A stretch of 64,000 nt of DNA from contig NZ_ADKM02000018.1 of the NCBI RefSeq assembly GCF_000178155.2, forward strand, positions 1 through 64,000. The letters run 5' to 3'. Positions 26,614-35,081 of the stretch are shown one piece after another (position 1 is the stretch's first letter; each line of letters begins with the position of its first letter). The translations under genes were made by a program, and so were the position numbers. The stretch is from Hominimerdicola alba 8. Its GTDB lineage: Bacteria; Bacillota; Clostridia; Oscillospirales; Ruminococcaceae. The notes below the pieces were generated by a model. That model was not told where the DNA came from. It made no database searches and was given only the letters and a program-made list of their open reading frames with translations.

Positions 26614-28301
26614 TACTTATTCTTTCTCCTTAACCACACAACAAGTCCCACAATAAGCACCGCCACAGGTATTATGACGATGAATGTCCACATCAGCACG
26701 CTCTTTTTGCTCTGGTCGATATCGAAAGCAGTGCCTTTGATGGTCTTCGGCTTGATGAACACGCCGTCTGTCTTGTGAGTGATGCCGTTGAGCACACTGA
26801 AGAAATACTCGCTGTTGCCGTACTGTTCAGCCGACATTATATTCGACTGCAACAGATACTCCGAGCCGAAGCACAGCAGGTTGCTGTAAGTGGTGTCGCC
26901 GCTGCCGTCATCGGCAAACTTAGCCTTTGAACCGATGGCGAAATAGCACTGCTGACCTCTCGTCAGCGTGTCGGTCGGCACCTGTATGTTGTTCTCGTTG
27001 TATTCCAGTTCGGCAGTATAGGCGTTGCCCGTACTCTGTACATACTTCTCGGTGGTGACCATGTTCTGCTCATCAAACAGTGTGTTGACAGGTCTTGTGT
27101 ACATCGAACTTATCACTAAGTCCTTTGAAAGTATATCCTGACTGAAATTGTCCGATAACTCGCCCGCCACCGTCACGAACGGGTAGTTTATATAGTTCTC
27201 GCCGTAAGTTTCACAGATAACGCCCTCGCCTATCTCCAGACCGTATTCTGCCAGAAATTCGTCAAGGTTAGGTGTCTTGTCCTGACTGTATGATGCGATG
27301 TAGATAAGCTGCTTGCCCAGTTCACCGCCGTTGTTCATATAGTCGCTGACCTTCTGCACCTCTTCGGGCAGATAGTCAACGGTAGGCGCACCTATCACAG
27401 CGATATCAGTGCCTTCGGGGATATCTTCCTTAGTTATGTCTATCTCGCTGACATTGTAGCCGTTAGCCACCAGCAGTGTCCTGAAATAACTCAGCGGCGA
27501 ACCGCCCGATATCAGGTCTTTCACCTCGCTCCTGCCCGTCAGGAAGCATACGTCCACAGGATTCGGGTCGGTGACAGTCATCAGCGCCGATGTGAAAGCC
27601 TGCTCAGCATTCGATGACTCCACATAACTTCCGTAGTAAGCCAGCAGGTTCATATCATTGCCTGCCTGTTCTCTCAGCATTTCGATGCTGTAGCCCGACT
27701 GTGAAAGCTGTGTTACCAGCTGGTCATTAAAGGTCAGCAGATCCACCATGCCCAGCTTTCTTGTGCGCTTGACAGTTTCGCCGTCCACCACGCTGTCAGT
27801 TTCAAATATGATGTCAAACGCCGATATCGTGTCGCTGTAATTCTTTATGACATCGGGGTTCGAGTCTATATCCACAAATCTGTAGGATATGTGGTGGTTC
27901 ATTTTGCAGTAGTTTTTCAGCAGTTCTACAGCCTGCTTGTTGTATGCCGAGTAGTTGATGTAGGTGTCTTCATCGGCAAATATGGTCACAAGCACGTCCC
28001 TGTCAACTTTCTTCACATATTCCTCCGACTGTTCGGTCATCGAATATATCTTATCCTTTGTCAGGTCTATGGTGATGGGATACCTCTCAAACAGCACCGT
28101 TGTCACCACGTTCACCAGCACCAGCAGTGCTAAAAATACACAGGTGAACACCGTTGCCATAGTGCCGTGCTTCAGCTTCTTCGCCGCGCCCTCACTGCGC
28201 TCTTTCTTCGGCTTTTCGGGCTTTTCAGCCTTTTCCTCTTCAACTATCTGTTTCAGCACGTCTTTAACGTCTGATGATACTTTCTCTTCGTCCTTTTCCA
28301 T
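26613..28301 (-). CDS. GldG-like ABC-associated membrane protein
   Basis: 562 aa from the ATG at 28301 with AAGGGG 11 nt upstream; a GTG three codons earlier overlaps that site. A charged cytoplasmic N terminus (about 1-45) is followed by a membrane helix (about 48-70), a large outer domain of the GldG/IFT52-like type (AVIGAPTVDYLPEEVQKVSDYMNNGGELG), and a C-terminal helix ending in RRKNK. In Bacteroidetes GldG works with GldA/GldF in gliding motility; clostridial versions lack that context and are uncharacterised. Coupled to genes on both sides. Confidence 0.85.
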   Translation of the reverse strand: MEKDEEKVSSDVKDVLKQIVEEEKAEKPEKPKKERSEGAAKKLKHGTMATVFTCVFLALLVLVNVVTTVLFERYPITIDLTKDKIYSMTEQSEEYVKKVDRDVLVTIFADEDTYINYSAYNKQAVELLKNYCKMNHHISYRFVDIDSNPDVIKNYSDTISAFDIIFETDSVVDGETVKRTRKLGMVDLLTFNDQLVTQLSQSGYSIEMLREQAGNDMNLLAYYGSYVESSNAEQAFTSALMTVTDPNPVDVCFLTGRSEVKDLISGGSPLSYFRTLLVANGYNVSEIDITKEDIPEGTDIAVIGAPTVDYLPEEVQKVSDYMNNGGELGKQLIYIASYSQDKTPNLDEFLAEYGLEIGEGVICETYGENYINYPFVTVAGELSDNFSQDILSKDLVISSMYTRPVNTLFDEQNMVTTEKYVQSTGNAYTAELEYNENNIQVPTDTLTRGQQCYFAIGSKAKFADDGSGDTTYSNLLCFGSEYLLQSNIMSAEQYGNSEYFFSVLNGITHKTDGVFIKPKTIKGTAFDIDQSKKSVLMWTFIVIIPVAVLIVGLVVWLRRKNK

Positions 28302-28314
28302 CTGCGACACCCCC

Positions 28315-29052
28315 TTAACTCCAGCGGCGCTTTTCGAGCACTCTCACTGTCAGGAACAGGAACGCCACCATAGCGCTGATGAAAAATACCACGTTCGAGA
28401 AATTGAACACGCCGTATGTGAAATCAAAATACCGCTCGCTGAAAGACACCTGCGTCAGCGCAGTCCTTATGCCCTCAACGACCTTAGTGTACCAGTGTCC
28501 CTCGTCCAGCGCAGGCAGAAGTGAGCCTATCACCGACAGAAACGACACCGCTATCAGCACGATAAAGCTGATGACCGCCGCCACCACCTGATTTTCGGTG
28601 AATGACGAGCAGAAAATGCCGATGGCGATGAACGCACCGCCCACCAGCAGAAGTGCCAGTATGTTGCCGACCACCACGTTCCAGTCGGGGTCACCGTAGA
28701 CCGATACCACCACAGCCATCACAGCCGTGATGGATACGCCCACAGCGTACACCAGAAAAGCCGCAAAGAACTTGCCCGCAACTATCCCGCCCAGACTCAC
28801 CGGAGCGGTCAGCAGACACTGGTCTGTCCTCGTGCGCTTCTCGTCCGCGATGGTGCGCATGGTCAGTATCGGTATCAGCACGATTATTATGGTCAGCAGT
28901 GATGAAAACAGGCTGTCCAGCTTGGTGTAGCCGCTGCTCAGGCTGTCCACCGAGAACATTATGCCCGCATACGCGAAAAATGCCGCGATAAATATATAAC
29001 CTATCGGTGAGGTAAAATAACTCCTCACCTCACGCCTGAATACAGCGCCCAT
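28315..29052 (-). CDS. ABC-2-type permease (GldF-like)
   Basis: 245 aa, six predicted membrane helices. It begins MGAVFRREVRSYFTSPIGYIF, a typical ABC-2/GldF start (RRELRxYFxSPxAYxF). PILTMRTIADEKRTRTDQCLLTAPVS is the conserved cytoplasmic segment. The start overlaps the ATPase stop (TGATG), giving coupling. Forms the membrane channel with the ATPase at 29052-30023. Confidence 0.9.
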   Translation of the reverse strand: MGAVFRREVRSYFTSPIGYIFIAAFFAYAGIMFSVDSLSSGYTKLDSLFSSLLTIIIVLIPILTMRTIADEKRTRTDQCLLTAPVSLGGIVAGKFFAAFLVYAVGVSITAVMAVVVSVYGDPDWNVVVGNILALLLVGGAFIAIGIFCSSFTENQVVAAVISFIVLIAVSFLSVIGSLLPALDEGHWYTKVVEGIRTALTQVSFSERYFDFTYGVFNFSNVVFFISAMVAFLFLTVRVLEKRRWS

Positions 29053-30023
29053 CAGTCATCAGCCCCCTCTTCTTCATCAATAGCGGGTATCTTCTCGCCC
29101 ATCGTCAGTTTCAGGAATATATCTTCTAGATTCATCTCAGCGCTCTTCAGTTCCAGTATCGTGAAACCGTTCTGCGCCATAACTTTAAAGAGGTCATAGC
29201 GTATCTCACTGCCCTCTCTCGCTTCAATGCGGTAGTCGCAGATATGCCCCTTGTGTTCGGCATCGCAGTATACCTTGTCAACACCGTCTATCTTCTGCAA
29301 AAGTCGCATCACAGTTTCCTTGCCGCCGTCTATCTTGCAGATGAACTTGCTGTCGCCCGTCAGCTTGTGTGACAGGTTCTCTTCGGTGTCGTTAGCCACC
29401 ACTCTGCCCTCGTTTATCACGACTATCCTGTCGCACACCGCCTGCACCTCACTGAGTATGTGCGATGACAGTATCACCGTATGGTTCTTGCCCAGCTTGC
29501 GTATCAGCGTCCTTATCTCGATTATCTGCTTCGGGTCGAGTCCCACAGTCGGTTCGTCCAGTATCAGCACCTTAGGATTGCCCACCAATGCCTGCGCCAG
29601 CCCGACTCTCTGCTTGTAGCCCTTTGACAGGTTCTTTATCAGCCTGTTGTAAACGTGGTCTATCTTCACAAGACTGCATATATCCTGCAAATGGGATATC
29701 TTCGGCAGTTTGCACTTTTTCAGGTCGTATATGAAATACAGATACTCCTTCACCGTCATATCGAGATACAGCGGCGGTATCTCAGGCAGATACCCGATGT
29801 TCTTCTTAGCCTTCACAGGTTCTTCCAGAATATCCACCCCGTCTATCAGCGCCTTGCCCGATGTGCAGGATATGTACCCCGTAAGTATGTTCATCGTGGT
29901 GGATTTTCCCGCACCGTTAGGTCCCAGAAAGCCCAGCACTTCACCGTCCTCAGCCTTGAACGATATGTTGTTGACGGCTTTTTTGTCGCCGTAATGTTTG
30001 GATAATTCGATTACCTCTATCAA
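29052..30023 (-). CDS. ABC transporter ATP-binding protein (GldA-like)
   Basis: 323 aa assuming a TTG start at 30023, which has GGGAGG 8 nt upstream; the longer frame to 30113 lacks such a site. Walker A GPNGAGKST (about 37-45), signature LSKGYKQRVGLAQ (about 134), Walker B VLILDEPTVGLD and the H-loop SSHILSEV. A C-terminal domain of about 90 residues, typical of drug/GldA-type ATPases, follows. First gene of the four-gene operon. A minus-strand TATAAT near 30200 may be its promoter, but the -35 is poor. Confidence 0.88.
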   Translation of the reverse strand: MIEVIELSKHYGDKKAVNNISFKAEDGEVLGFLGPNGAGKSTTMNILTGYISCTSGKALIDGVDILEEPVKAKKNIGYLPEIPPLYLDMTVKEYLYFIYDLKKCKLPKISHLQDICSLVKIDHVYNRLIKNLSKGYKQRVGLAQALVGNPKVLILDEPTVGLDPKQIIEIRTLIRKLGKNHTVILSSHILSEVQAVCDRIVVINEGRVVANDTEENLSHKLTGDSKFICKIDGGKETVMRLLQKIDGVDKVYCDAEHKGHICDYRIEAREGSEIRYDLFKVMAQNGFTILELKSAEMNLEDIFLKLTMGEKIPAIDEEEGADD

Positions 30024-30267
30024 CTCATTTTCCTCCCAACGGAAAATCAATTTACTGTAAGTCACCGCGCGGACAGCCGCAGCGATGCCCCGCACATCTA
30101 TAGTAAACGACATAATATTTCATACCTGTCCCGCTCACAGATACGATCATCGCATTATACGCGGGCAGTCATGTGGAATTTTTTATGTCTGTTACTATAA
30201 TTATACACGACCGTTGTGTGCATACTGTGACAAAAGCCCGAAAACCTGAACTTTTCAGTCCGGAACA

Positions 30268-31095
30268 TCACATGATGTCTTCGCCGTCAGTCGCAACCGT
30301 GTTGTCGGACATTCTGCCCAGCCTTTTCAGAATGTAGCTGACACTGTATGCCGATGCGTCGTCATCTTCGCCCATCACCTTGCACCCCGATGCGACCATC
30401 TGTAATTCGCCGCTGTCATCGGGCGCATGCAGTGAGAAGCAGTAGTTCTGCGGGCTTACCGTGTATTCGCAGTAATCGCCCCCGAATTTCAGAAGTTTCT
30501 GCGATACCGCGTCCACATCTGCCGCATCTTCGAGCGTTATGTATATCTGCATGCCGTTGGTCTTCATCTGCGCCCAGCTTTTAAGTTCTGTGTCCACATA
30601 GCTGACACCGCTCTTGCTGTCAAGGTCGGCTTCCAGTATCTCATCAGACGGGTCGAAAAGGTCATAGCACTCGGCTATCACCGTCAGTGTGAAACCGTCG
30701 CCCTCATACTTAAATGGGTCTTCTGCGCTCTGCACACAGTCGAAATTCGGCTTTATCAGCTGTTCATAAAGTTCATCGTTAACTGCCAGTCCTATCTGCC
30801 CCTCCACAAAATTGAGCATCTGCCAGTTACACTCGTACTTCGCAAAGTCTTCGTCACTTTCTATATCCAGTGTTATCTCTTTGGTCTTTTCACTGCCCTT
30901 CTTGTCAGTGAAAGTTATCTCCCAGACATTCTGTTCTTCGTTACACTTCTCAGCATTCTTCTTTATGCTGTAGTTCCCGCCGAATGTGTATTCGAGGAAA
31001 TCCTTGTGTACCTTCGCAATATCGGGATCGCTCCCGCCGCCGCACCCGCACAGCATCAGCGCCGCACAGCATGCCATACAGACTGCTTTTCTCAT
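30268..31095 (-). CDS. Putative lipoprotein of unknown function
   Basis: 275 aa. Signal MRKAVCMACCAALMLCGC with lipobox Cys18. The mature part is acidic and alpha/beta; it ends in a short basic/acidic tail. No family recognised. It overlaps the ribF stop by 4 nt (ATGA), so it is the distal gene of the translation operon and probably translated by coupling. Confidence 0.7.
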   Translation of the reverse strand: MRKAVCMACCAALMLCGCGGGSDPDIAKVHKDFLEYTFGGNYSIKKNAEKCNEEQNVWEITFTDKKGSEKTKEITLDIESDEDFAKYECNWQMLNFVEGQIGLAVNDELYEQLIKPNFDCVQSAEDPFKYEGDGFTLTVIAECYDLFDPSDEILEADLDSKSGVSYVDTELKSWAQMKTNGMQIYITLEDAADVDAVSQKLLKFGGDYCEYTVSPQNYCFSLHAPDDSGELQMVASGCKVMGEDDDASAYSVSYILKRLGRMSDNTVATDGEDIM

Positions 31096-32018
31096 CGCTC
31101 GTCAACTCCGTAAAATCTCCGCACTTTGTCGGTATCCTTAGCTATCTGCGCCCGCAGTTCGTCGATGCTGTCAAAGCCCTTTTCGGGTCTGATGAACTTG
31201 TCCAGCATTATCTCGATCTTCTGCCCGTACAGATCGCCCTCAAAATCCAGTATAAAAGTTTCCGCCAGCGGAGCGTCATGGGCTTTCAGCGTCGGCTTCA
31301 CACCGATGTTCGTCACCCCGAACTTCTCTTCGCCCCCGACAGTCACCCTTGTGGCGTATACCCCGAATTTCGGCATTATCTGTCCGCGCGGTATCGTCTG
31401 GTTCATTGTCGGGAAATTCCATGTGCGCCCCAGTTCCCTGCCGTGTTCCACCTCCAGCTTAAGGCTGAAGATGTAACCCAGCATTTCGTTGGCTTTCTCT
31501 ATCTTACCTGTCCGTATGCACTCGCGTATCATGGTCGAACTGACTTCCTCGCCCTTGTAACTCAGCTTGTCGCAGACGATCACCTCGATACCATATATCC
31601 GCCCGTAAAGTTCCAGTGATGAACAGTCGCCCTCAGCGCCTTTTCCAAATCGGAAATCGTCACCGCAGACCACTGCCCTGCACCCCAGCACTCCCACAAG
31701 TATATCCCGCACGAATGCCTCAGCGCTCATATCCTTAAGTTCCTCAAAACTTGGCGAATACAGAAGTTCAACACCCAGATCCCCGAAATGCCTGCGCTTC
31801 TCTTCATCGCTCAGTATCATTTCGAGCCTTCCGTCATGCCCCTTTGAGGTCACCGTATTCGTCTTGAAAGTGAACACCGCAGACTGCGCCCCCAGCTCTT
31901 TCGCCAGCGACACCGCAGTGTTTATGACCAGCCTGTGTCCCCTGTGTACACCGTCAAACAGCCCCAGCGCACAGACAGTTCCGTTTTCGGGCTTGATGCC
32001 CCCGCTTATCTCTTTCAA
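31092..32018 (-). CDS. ribF: Bifunctional riboflavin kinase / FAD synthetase
   Basis: 308 aa. Makes FMN and then FAD from riboflavin. The N-terminal adenylyltransferase half has GLFDGVHRGHR (about 19-29, HxGH) and SSTMIR; the C-terminal kinase half has GRTWNFPTMNQ (GxPTxN-like; the usual GFPTAN is altered) and FILDFEGDLYGQ. The start is a TTG at 32018 preceded by AAAGGAC. It sits 126 nt downstream of truB, as is common in Firmicutes. Confidence 0.9.
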   Translation of the reverse strand: MKEISGGIKPENGTVCALGLFDGVHRGHRLVINTAVSLAKELGAQSAVFTFKTNTVTSKGHDGRLEMILSDEEKRRHFGDLGVELLYSPSFEELKDMSAEAFVRDILVGVLGCRAVVCGDDFRFGKGAEGDCSSLELYGRIYGIEVIVCDKLSYKGEEVSSTMIRECIRTGKIEKANEMLGYIFSLKLEVEHGRELGRTWNFPTMNQTIPRGQIMPKFGVYATRVTVGGEEKFGVTNIGVKPTLKAHDAPLAETFILDFEGDLYGQKIEIMLDKFIRPEKGFDSIDELRAQIAKDTDKVRRFYGVDER

Positions 32019-32144
32019 TCAAAGTCAGTCCTTTAAAACCCATCTCTTATACCGAACGCCCTGCTTTCGGTATGTCAGCCCAAAGCGCCTTGCGCCCTCA
32101 GGCACCAACTCATATCCTTCCGCCAACGGACACACCCGCACCCG

Positions 32145-33056
32145 TCAATTGCTGAAGAAATTCTTTATGCTCCGAAACTCGCCATCGACCATCTGTGCTA
32201 TTCCCAGAAATACACCGTCAGCACCGTATACCCGATGTATTTTACTGTCATCTGCTTCCAGACCGACCTGCTCGCCCCTCAGCTTCACGCCGTTTTTGTA
32301 CAGCCCTGTCAGCCTGTCGTCCAGCCTGACCTCTTTGTAAAAGCCGAAGACCTTGTCCAGCGGCATCAGCACGCTCTGTACGCCCTCGCACATCACACGC
32401 CCTTCTATCTCTTCTATCCTCATGCAGTCTTTCAGCTCTATGCCTGTCGAGTAAGTCCTCACCAGCGAGGTCATGGTCGCACAGCAGCCCATCGCCTCAC
32501 CGATGTCGTTGATAAGCGTCCTCACATACGTACCTTTACTGCACATTATCTTAAGACGACCCAGACACATGTGCTCATCATAGTCCAGCACACGTATTGC
32601 CCTCACCACTATCGGTCTTGCTTCGCGCTCGATGGTCTTGCCCTCACGCGCCAGTTCATACAGCTTCTTCCCGCCGACTTTTACTGCCGAATACATCGGC
32701 GGCACCTGCATTATCTCGCCCACAAATTCTGGCAGAGCGTCAGCCAGTTCCCTGATGCTCACGCGCTTGCTCGAACGCTTTATCACTTCGCCCGTGATAT
32801 CCTGTGTGTCAGTGGCTATGCCTGTCCTGAACTCCGCGATATACTCTTTTTCGGTATCGGGCATCACATCGCACGCTTTTGTCGCCTGACCGACCAGTAC
32901 AGGCAGTACACCCTCAGCCATCGGGTCAAGAGTTCCCCCGTGACCTATCTTGCGCACATGCAGTACGCCCCTGAGTTTAGCCACAACATCGAACGATGTC
33001 CAGTCCATCGGCTTGTATACACCTATAACTCCGCTGATATCTTCTTCCATCATCAT
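32145..33056 (-). CDS. truB: tRNA pseudouridine-55 synthase
   Basis: 303 aa. Converts U55 in the T-loop of tRNA to pseudouridine. Motif GVYKPMDWTSFDVV near the N terminus and catalytic GHGGTLDPMAEGVLPV with Asp at about 42; KGTYVRTLINDIGEAMG in the middle. Three consecutive ATG codons at the start; the first overlaps the nrnA stop (ATGATG). C-terminal PUA-like extension present. Confidence 0.94.
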   Translation of the reverse strand: MMMEEDISGVIGVYKPMDWTSFDVVAKLRGVLHVRKIGHGGTLDPMAEGVLPVLVGQATKACDVMPDTEKEYIAEFRTGIATDTQDITGEVIKRSSKRVSIRELADALPEFVGEIMQVPPMYSAVKVGGKKLYELAREGKTIEREARPIVVRAIRVLDYDEHMCLGRLKIMCSKGTYVRTLINDIGEAMGCCATMTSLVRTYSTGIELKDCMRIEEIEGRVMCEGVQSVLMPLDKVFGFYKEVRLDDRLTGLYKNGVKLRGEQVGLEADDSKIHRVYGADGVFLGIAQMVDGEFRSIKNFFSN

Positions 33057-34003
33057 TTTCCGAGCACCTGTTCAGCCCTTTCCAGCAGCTTTGCTTTTAC
33101 CTCTTCCAGCGTTCCGCGTATCTCACAGCCCGCCGCACGTATGTGACCGCCGCCTCCAAAATAATTGCAGAACGCCGATGCGTCCATATCCTCAGTAGTC
33201 CTGACAGATATCTTGAATACCCTCTCATGCCTCTGCTTTACGGTAATGCCTATCACTACCCCCTCAGCCGAGAGCGGTATAGATGCCAGACCATCAAACT
33301 CAGCCTGGTCTACCCCACAGCTTTCCATAAGTTCGGTGGTTATACATATCATCGCGCACCTGTCATGCAGATGGTACTCCATCTTGCCTGTGACTATCTG
33401 CTCTATCTTGATGCGCCCCTTGCTCTTCACATCGAACATTCTGCGGTTCACATTGGCAAAGTCGATGTCATACGCCATCAGTTCTGCCGCCGCAAGGTGC
33501 GTGTCGGGTCGGGTGTTCTCATACTTGAAACACCCCGTATCGGTGGCGATGCCCGTGTAAAGGCACTTTGCGGTGATATCGCTTATCTTCCGCCCCGATG
33601 ACTTGAATATCTTGTAGAGTATATGTGCCGCCGCCGCAGTGTCGCCCTCAACGTGTGACAGCTTGGCAAAATGCTTGTTCGAGATGTGATGGTCTATACA
33701 GAGATCCACCACCCCTTTTTCCTGATACGCCGCCAGACCGCTGCCCATCAGTGCAGGGTCGGCAACATCCACCGCTATGATATACTCAGGCTCGAACTCC
33801 TGCGGTGCGTAGTCAACATACATAAAATCATACCTGTCGGGGAAGCCGTCAGAATTTACCACATTCGCCATTTTTCCCATCTCACGCAGAAAATAGCACA
33901 GCCCGAAGCCGCTGCCCAGCGTGTCACCGTCAGGGCTTTTGTGCGTGATTATGAGAAATTTGTCATGCGACTCAAAAATATCAATGATCTCGCTGTATTC
34001 CAT
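33053..34003 (-). CDS. nrnA: DHH phosphoesterase, NrnA-type oligoribonuclease/pAp phosphatase
   Basis: 316 aa. DHH-DHHA1 enzyme degrading nanoRNAs and 3'-phosphoadenosine-5'-phosphate, possibly pGpG as well, which would connect to the two GGDEF proteins. Metal motifs HKSPDGDTLGSG (about 21-32), VDVADP, and DLCIDHHISN (DHH at about 119-121); substrate motif GGGGHIRAAGCEI at the C terminus. Lies between rbfA and truB as in many Firmicutes. Confidence 0.9.
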   Translation of the reverse strand: MEYSEIIDIFESHDKFLIITHKSPDGDTLGSGFGLCYFLREMGKMANVVNSDGFPDRYDFMYVDYAPQEFEPEYIIAVDVADPALMGSGLAAYQEKGVVDLCIDHHISNKHFAKLSHVEGDTAAAAHILYKIFKSSGRKISDITAKCLYTGIATDTGCFKYENTRPDTHLAAAELMAYDIDFANVNRRMFDVKSKGRIKIEQIVTGKMEYHLHDRCAMICITTELMESCGVDQAEFDGLASIPLSAEGVVIGITVKQRHERVFKISVRTTEDMDASAFCNYFGGGGHIRAAGCEIRGTLEEVKAKLLERAEQVLGK

Positions 34004-34241
34004 CTATGATCCCTTTCTATAAGACCCGCGCAGACGGTCACCCGCCTGCCGAAACAATGCTGTTAAAGCCCGCACGCTCTCCCCCGACAGCCATAGTATG
34101 CGTGCCATTATCAGGATAAGCACGACCGCTCACCGAAACTGCCGCGCCCACCATCTCAATTACCGACGTGCATCGTAAACGCCCGCCGTTCCCGATCTTT
34201 ATTGCGTTCAAAGCCCTCTCAGCCGCCGCTGCAGCCGACTG

Positions 34242-34640
34242 TCAGTCTTCGCCGTTTTCCTCATCGACCTCGTCTTCAGCTTCATCAGCCGTATCCCTGA
34301 CCAGTTCTCTGAGTTTTTTAGTTATAGCCGCCGAATGCTCGATAGAGTCATCAGCCACGAATTTCAGTTCAGGGCATTTTTTCAGCCCCAGAACATTAGA
34401 TATCTCCCTTTTGAGGTACCCTGTAGCCGACTCAAAGCCTTTGACAGCTTTTTTAGCTTCATCAATGCCTTTAAAGCTGGAGATATAGACCCTGCAAAAA
34501 GACCCGTCCCTTGCCACATCACAGCGCACAACTGTCAGGAACTCGCCGCCGTTTATTCTGGGGTCTTTCAGGTCTGCCATTTTACCGGATATTATCCGTC
34601 TTATATCTTCGGACATACGTCCTGCCTTGTGTGATGCCAT
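34242..34640 (-). CDS. rbfA: 30S ribosome-binding factor A
   Basis: 132 aa from the ATG at 34640 (TAGGAGT upstream; longer upstream reading rejected). KH-fold factor for late 30S maturation and cold adaptation. Motifs: SEDIRRIISGKMADLKDPRI near the N terminus and LKKCPELKFVADDSIEHSAAI in the C-terminal half. A strongly acidic tail (DEAEDEVDEENGED) follows. Separated from infB by repeat F. Confidence 0.92.
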   Translation of the reverse strand: MASHKAGRMSEDIRRIISGKMADLKDPRINGGEFLTVVRCDVARDGSFCRVYISSFKGIDEAKKAVKGFESATGYLKREISNVLGLKKCPELKFVADDSIEHSAAITKKLRELVRDTADEAEDEVDEENGED

Positions 34641-34740
34641 TTGAACTCCTATCTTAAAATGTGAGACGAAGCCCCATGCCCCGACCATCAGCTTTCCCGA
34701 TGCGGTGTGCTGATGTGTTCCGTCAGACATCAAGGCTTTG

Positions 34741-35081
34741 CCGAACCCACGTTATTCTGTTTTTATCTTATTTTTGGGGACTCGCCCCGAAGTCACGCCG
34801 AAGACGCTCCGCTGTTTAACGACGGCAAAGCTGTCGCGCTTGCGGGCTTTCGCTTTGTTCGCCCAACCGGTTTTGCTTATTGCGTTGCTTTCTGCTTCCC
34901 CGATTGAGGGCTCTGCCCTCAAACTCCCGCAAGCCCTCTGGCGGCGGGCTTGACCGACCGCTTTGGCTCGCGCATAGCTTTGTGTTCTTACTCGGCTTTG
35001 TTGGGCGGCAAAGTGACCGCTGAAACGGCATTCTCGCGCCCCTGCCAATAATTATGAATTATGAATTATGAATTATGAATT
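34741..35081. repeat. Mosaic repeat block F inside the translation operon
   Basis: Shares GACGCTCCGCTGTT, TTGAGGGCTCTGCCCTCAA, CTTTGTGTTCTTACTC and GTTGGGCGGCAAAGTGACC with the other blocks and ends CCTGCCAATAATTATG plus four ATGAATT heptamers. The heptamers abut the infB stop codon (TGA then AATTCATAATTC on the minus strand). It interrupts infB-rbfA. The stretch 34641-34740 has no gene. Confidence 0.8.

Noticed and set aside
32235-33146. 303-codon plus-strand frame opposite truB
   Set aside because: Antisense shadow; His/Tyr/Cys-rich translation and no start signals.
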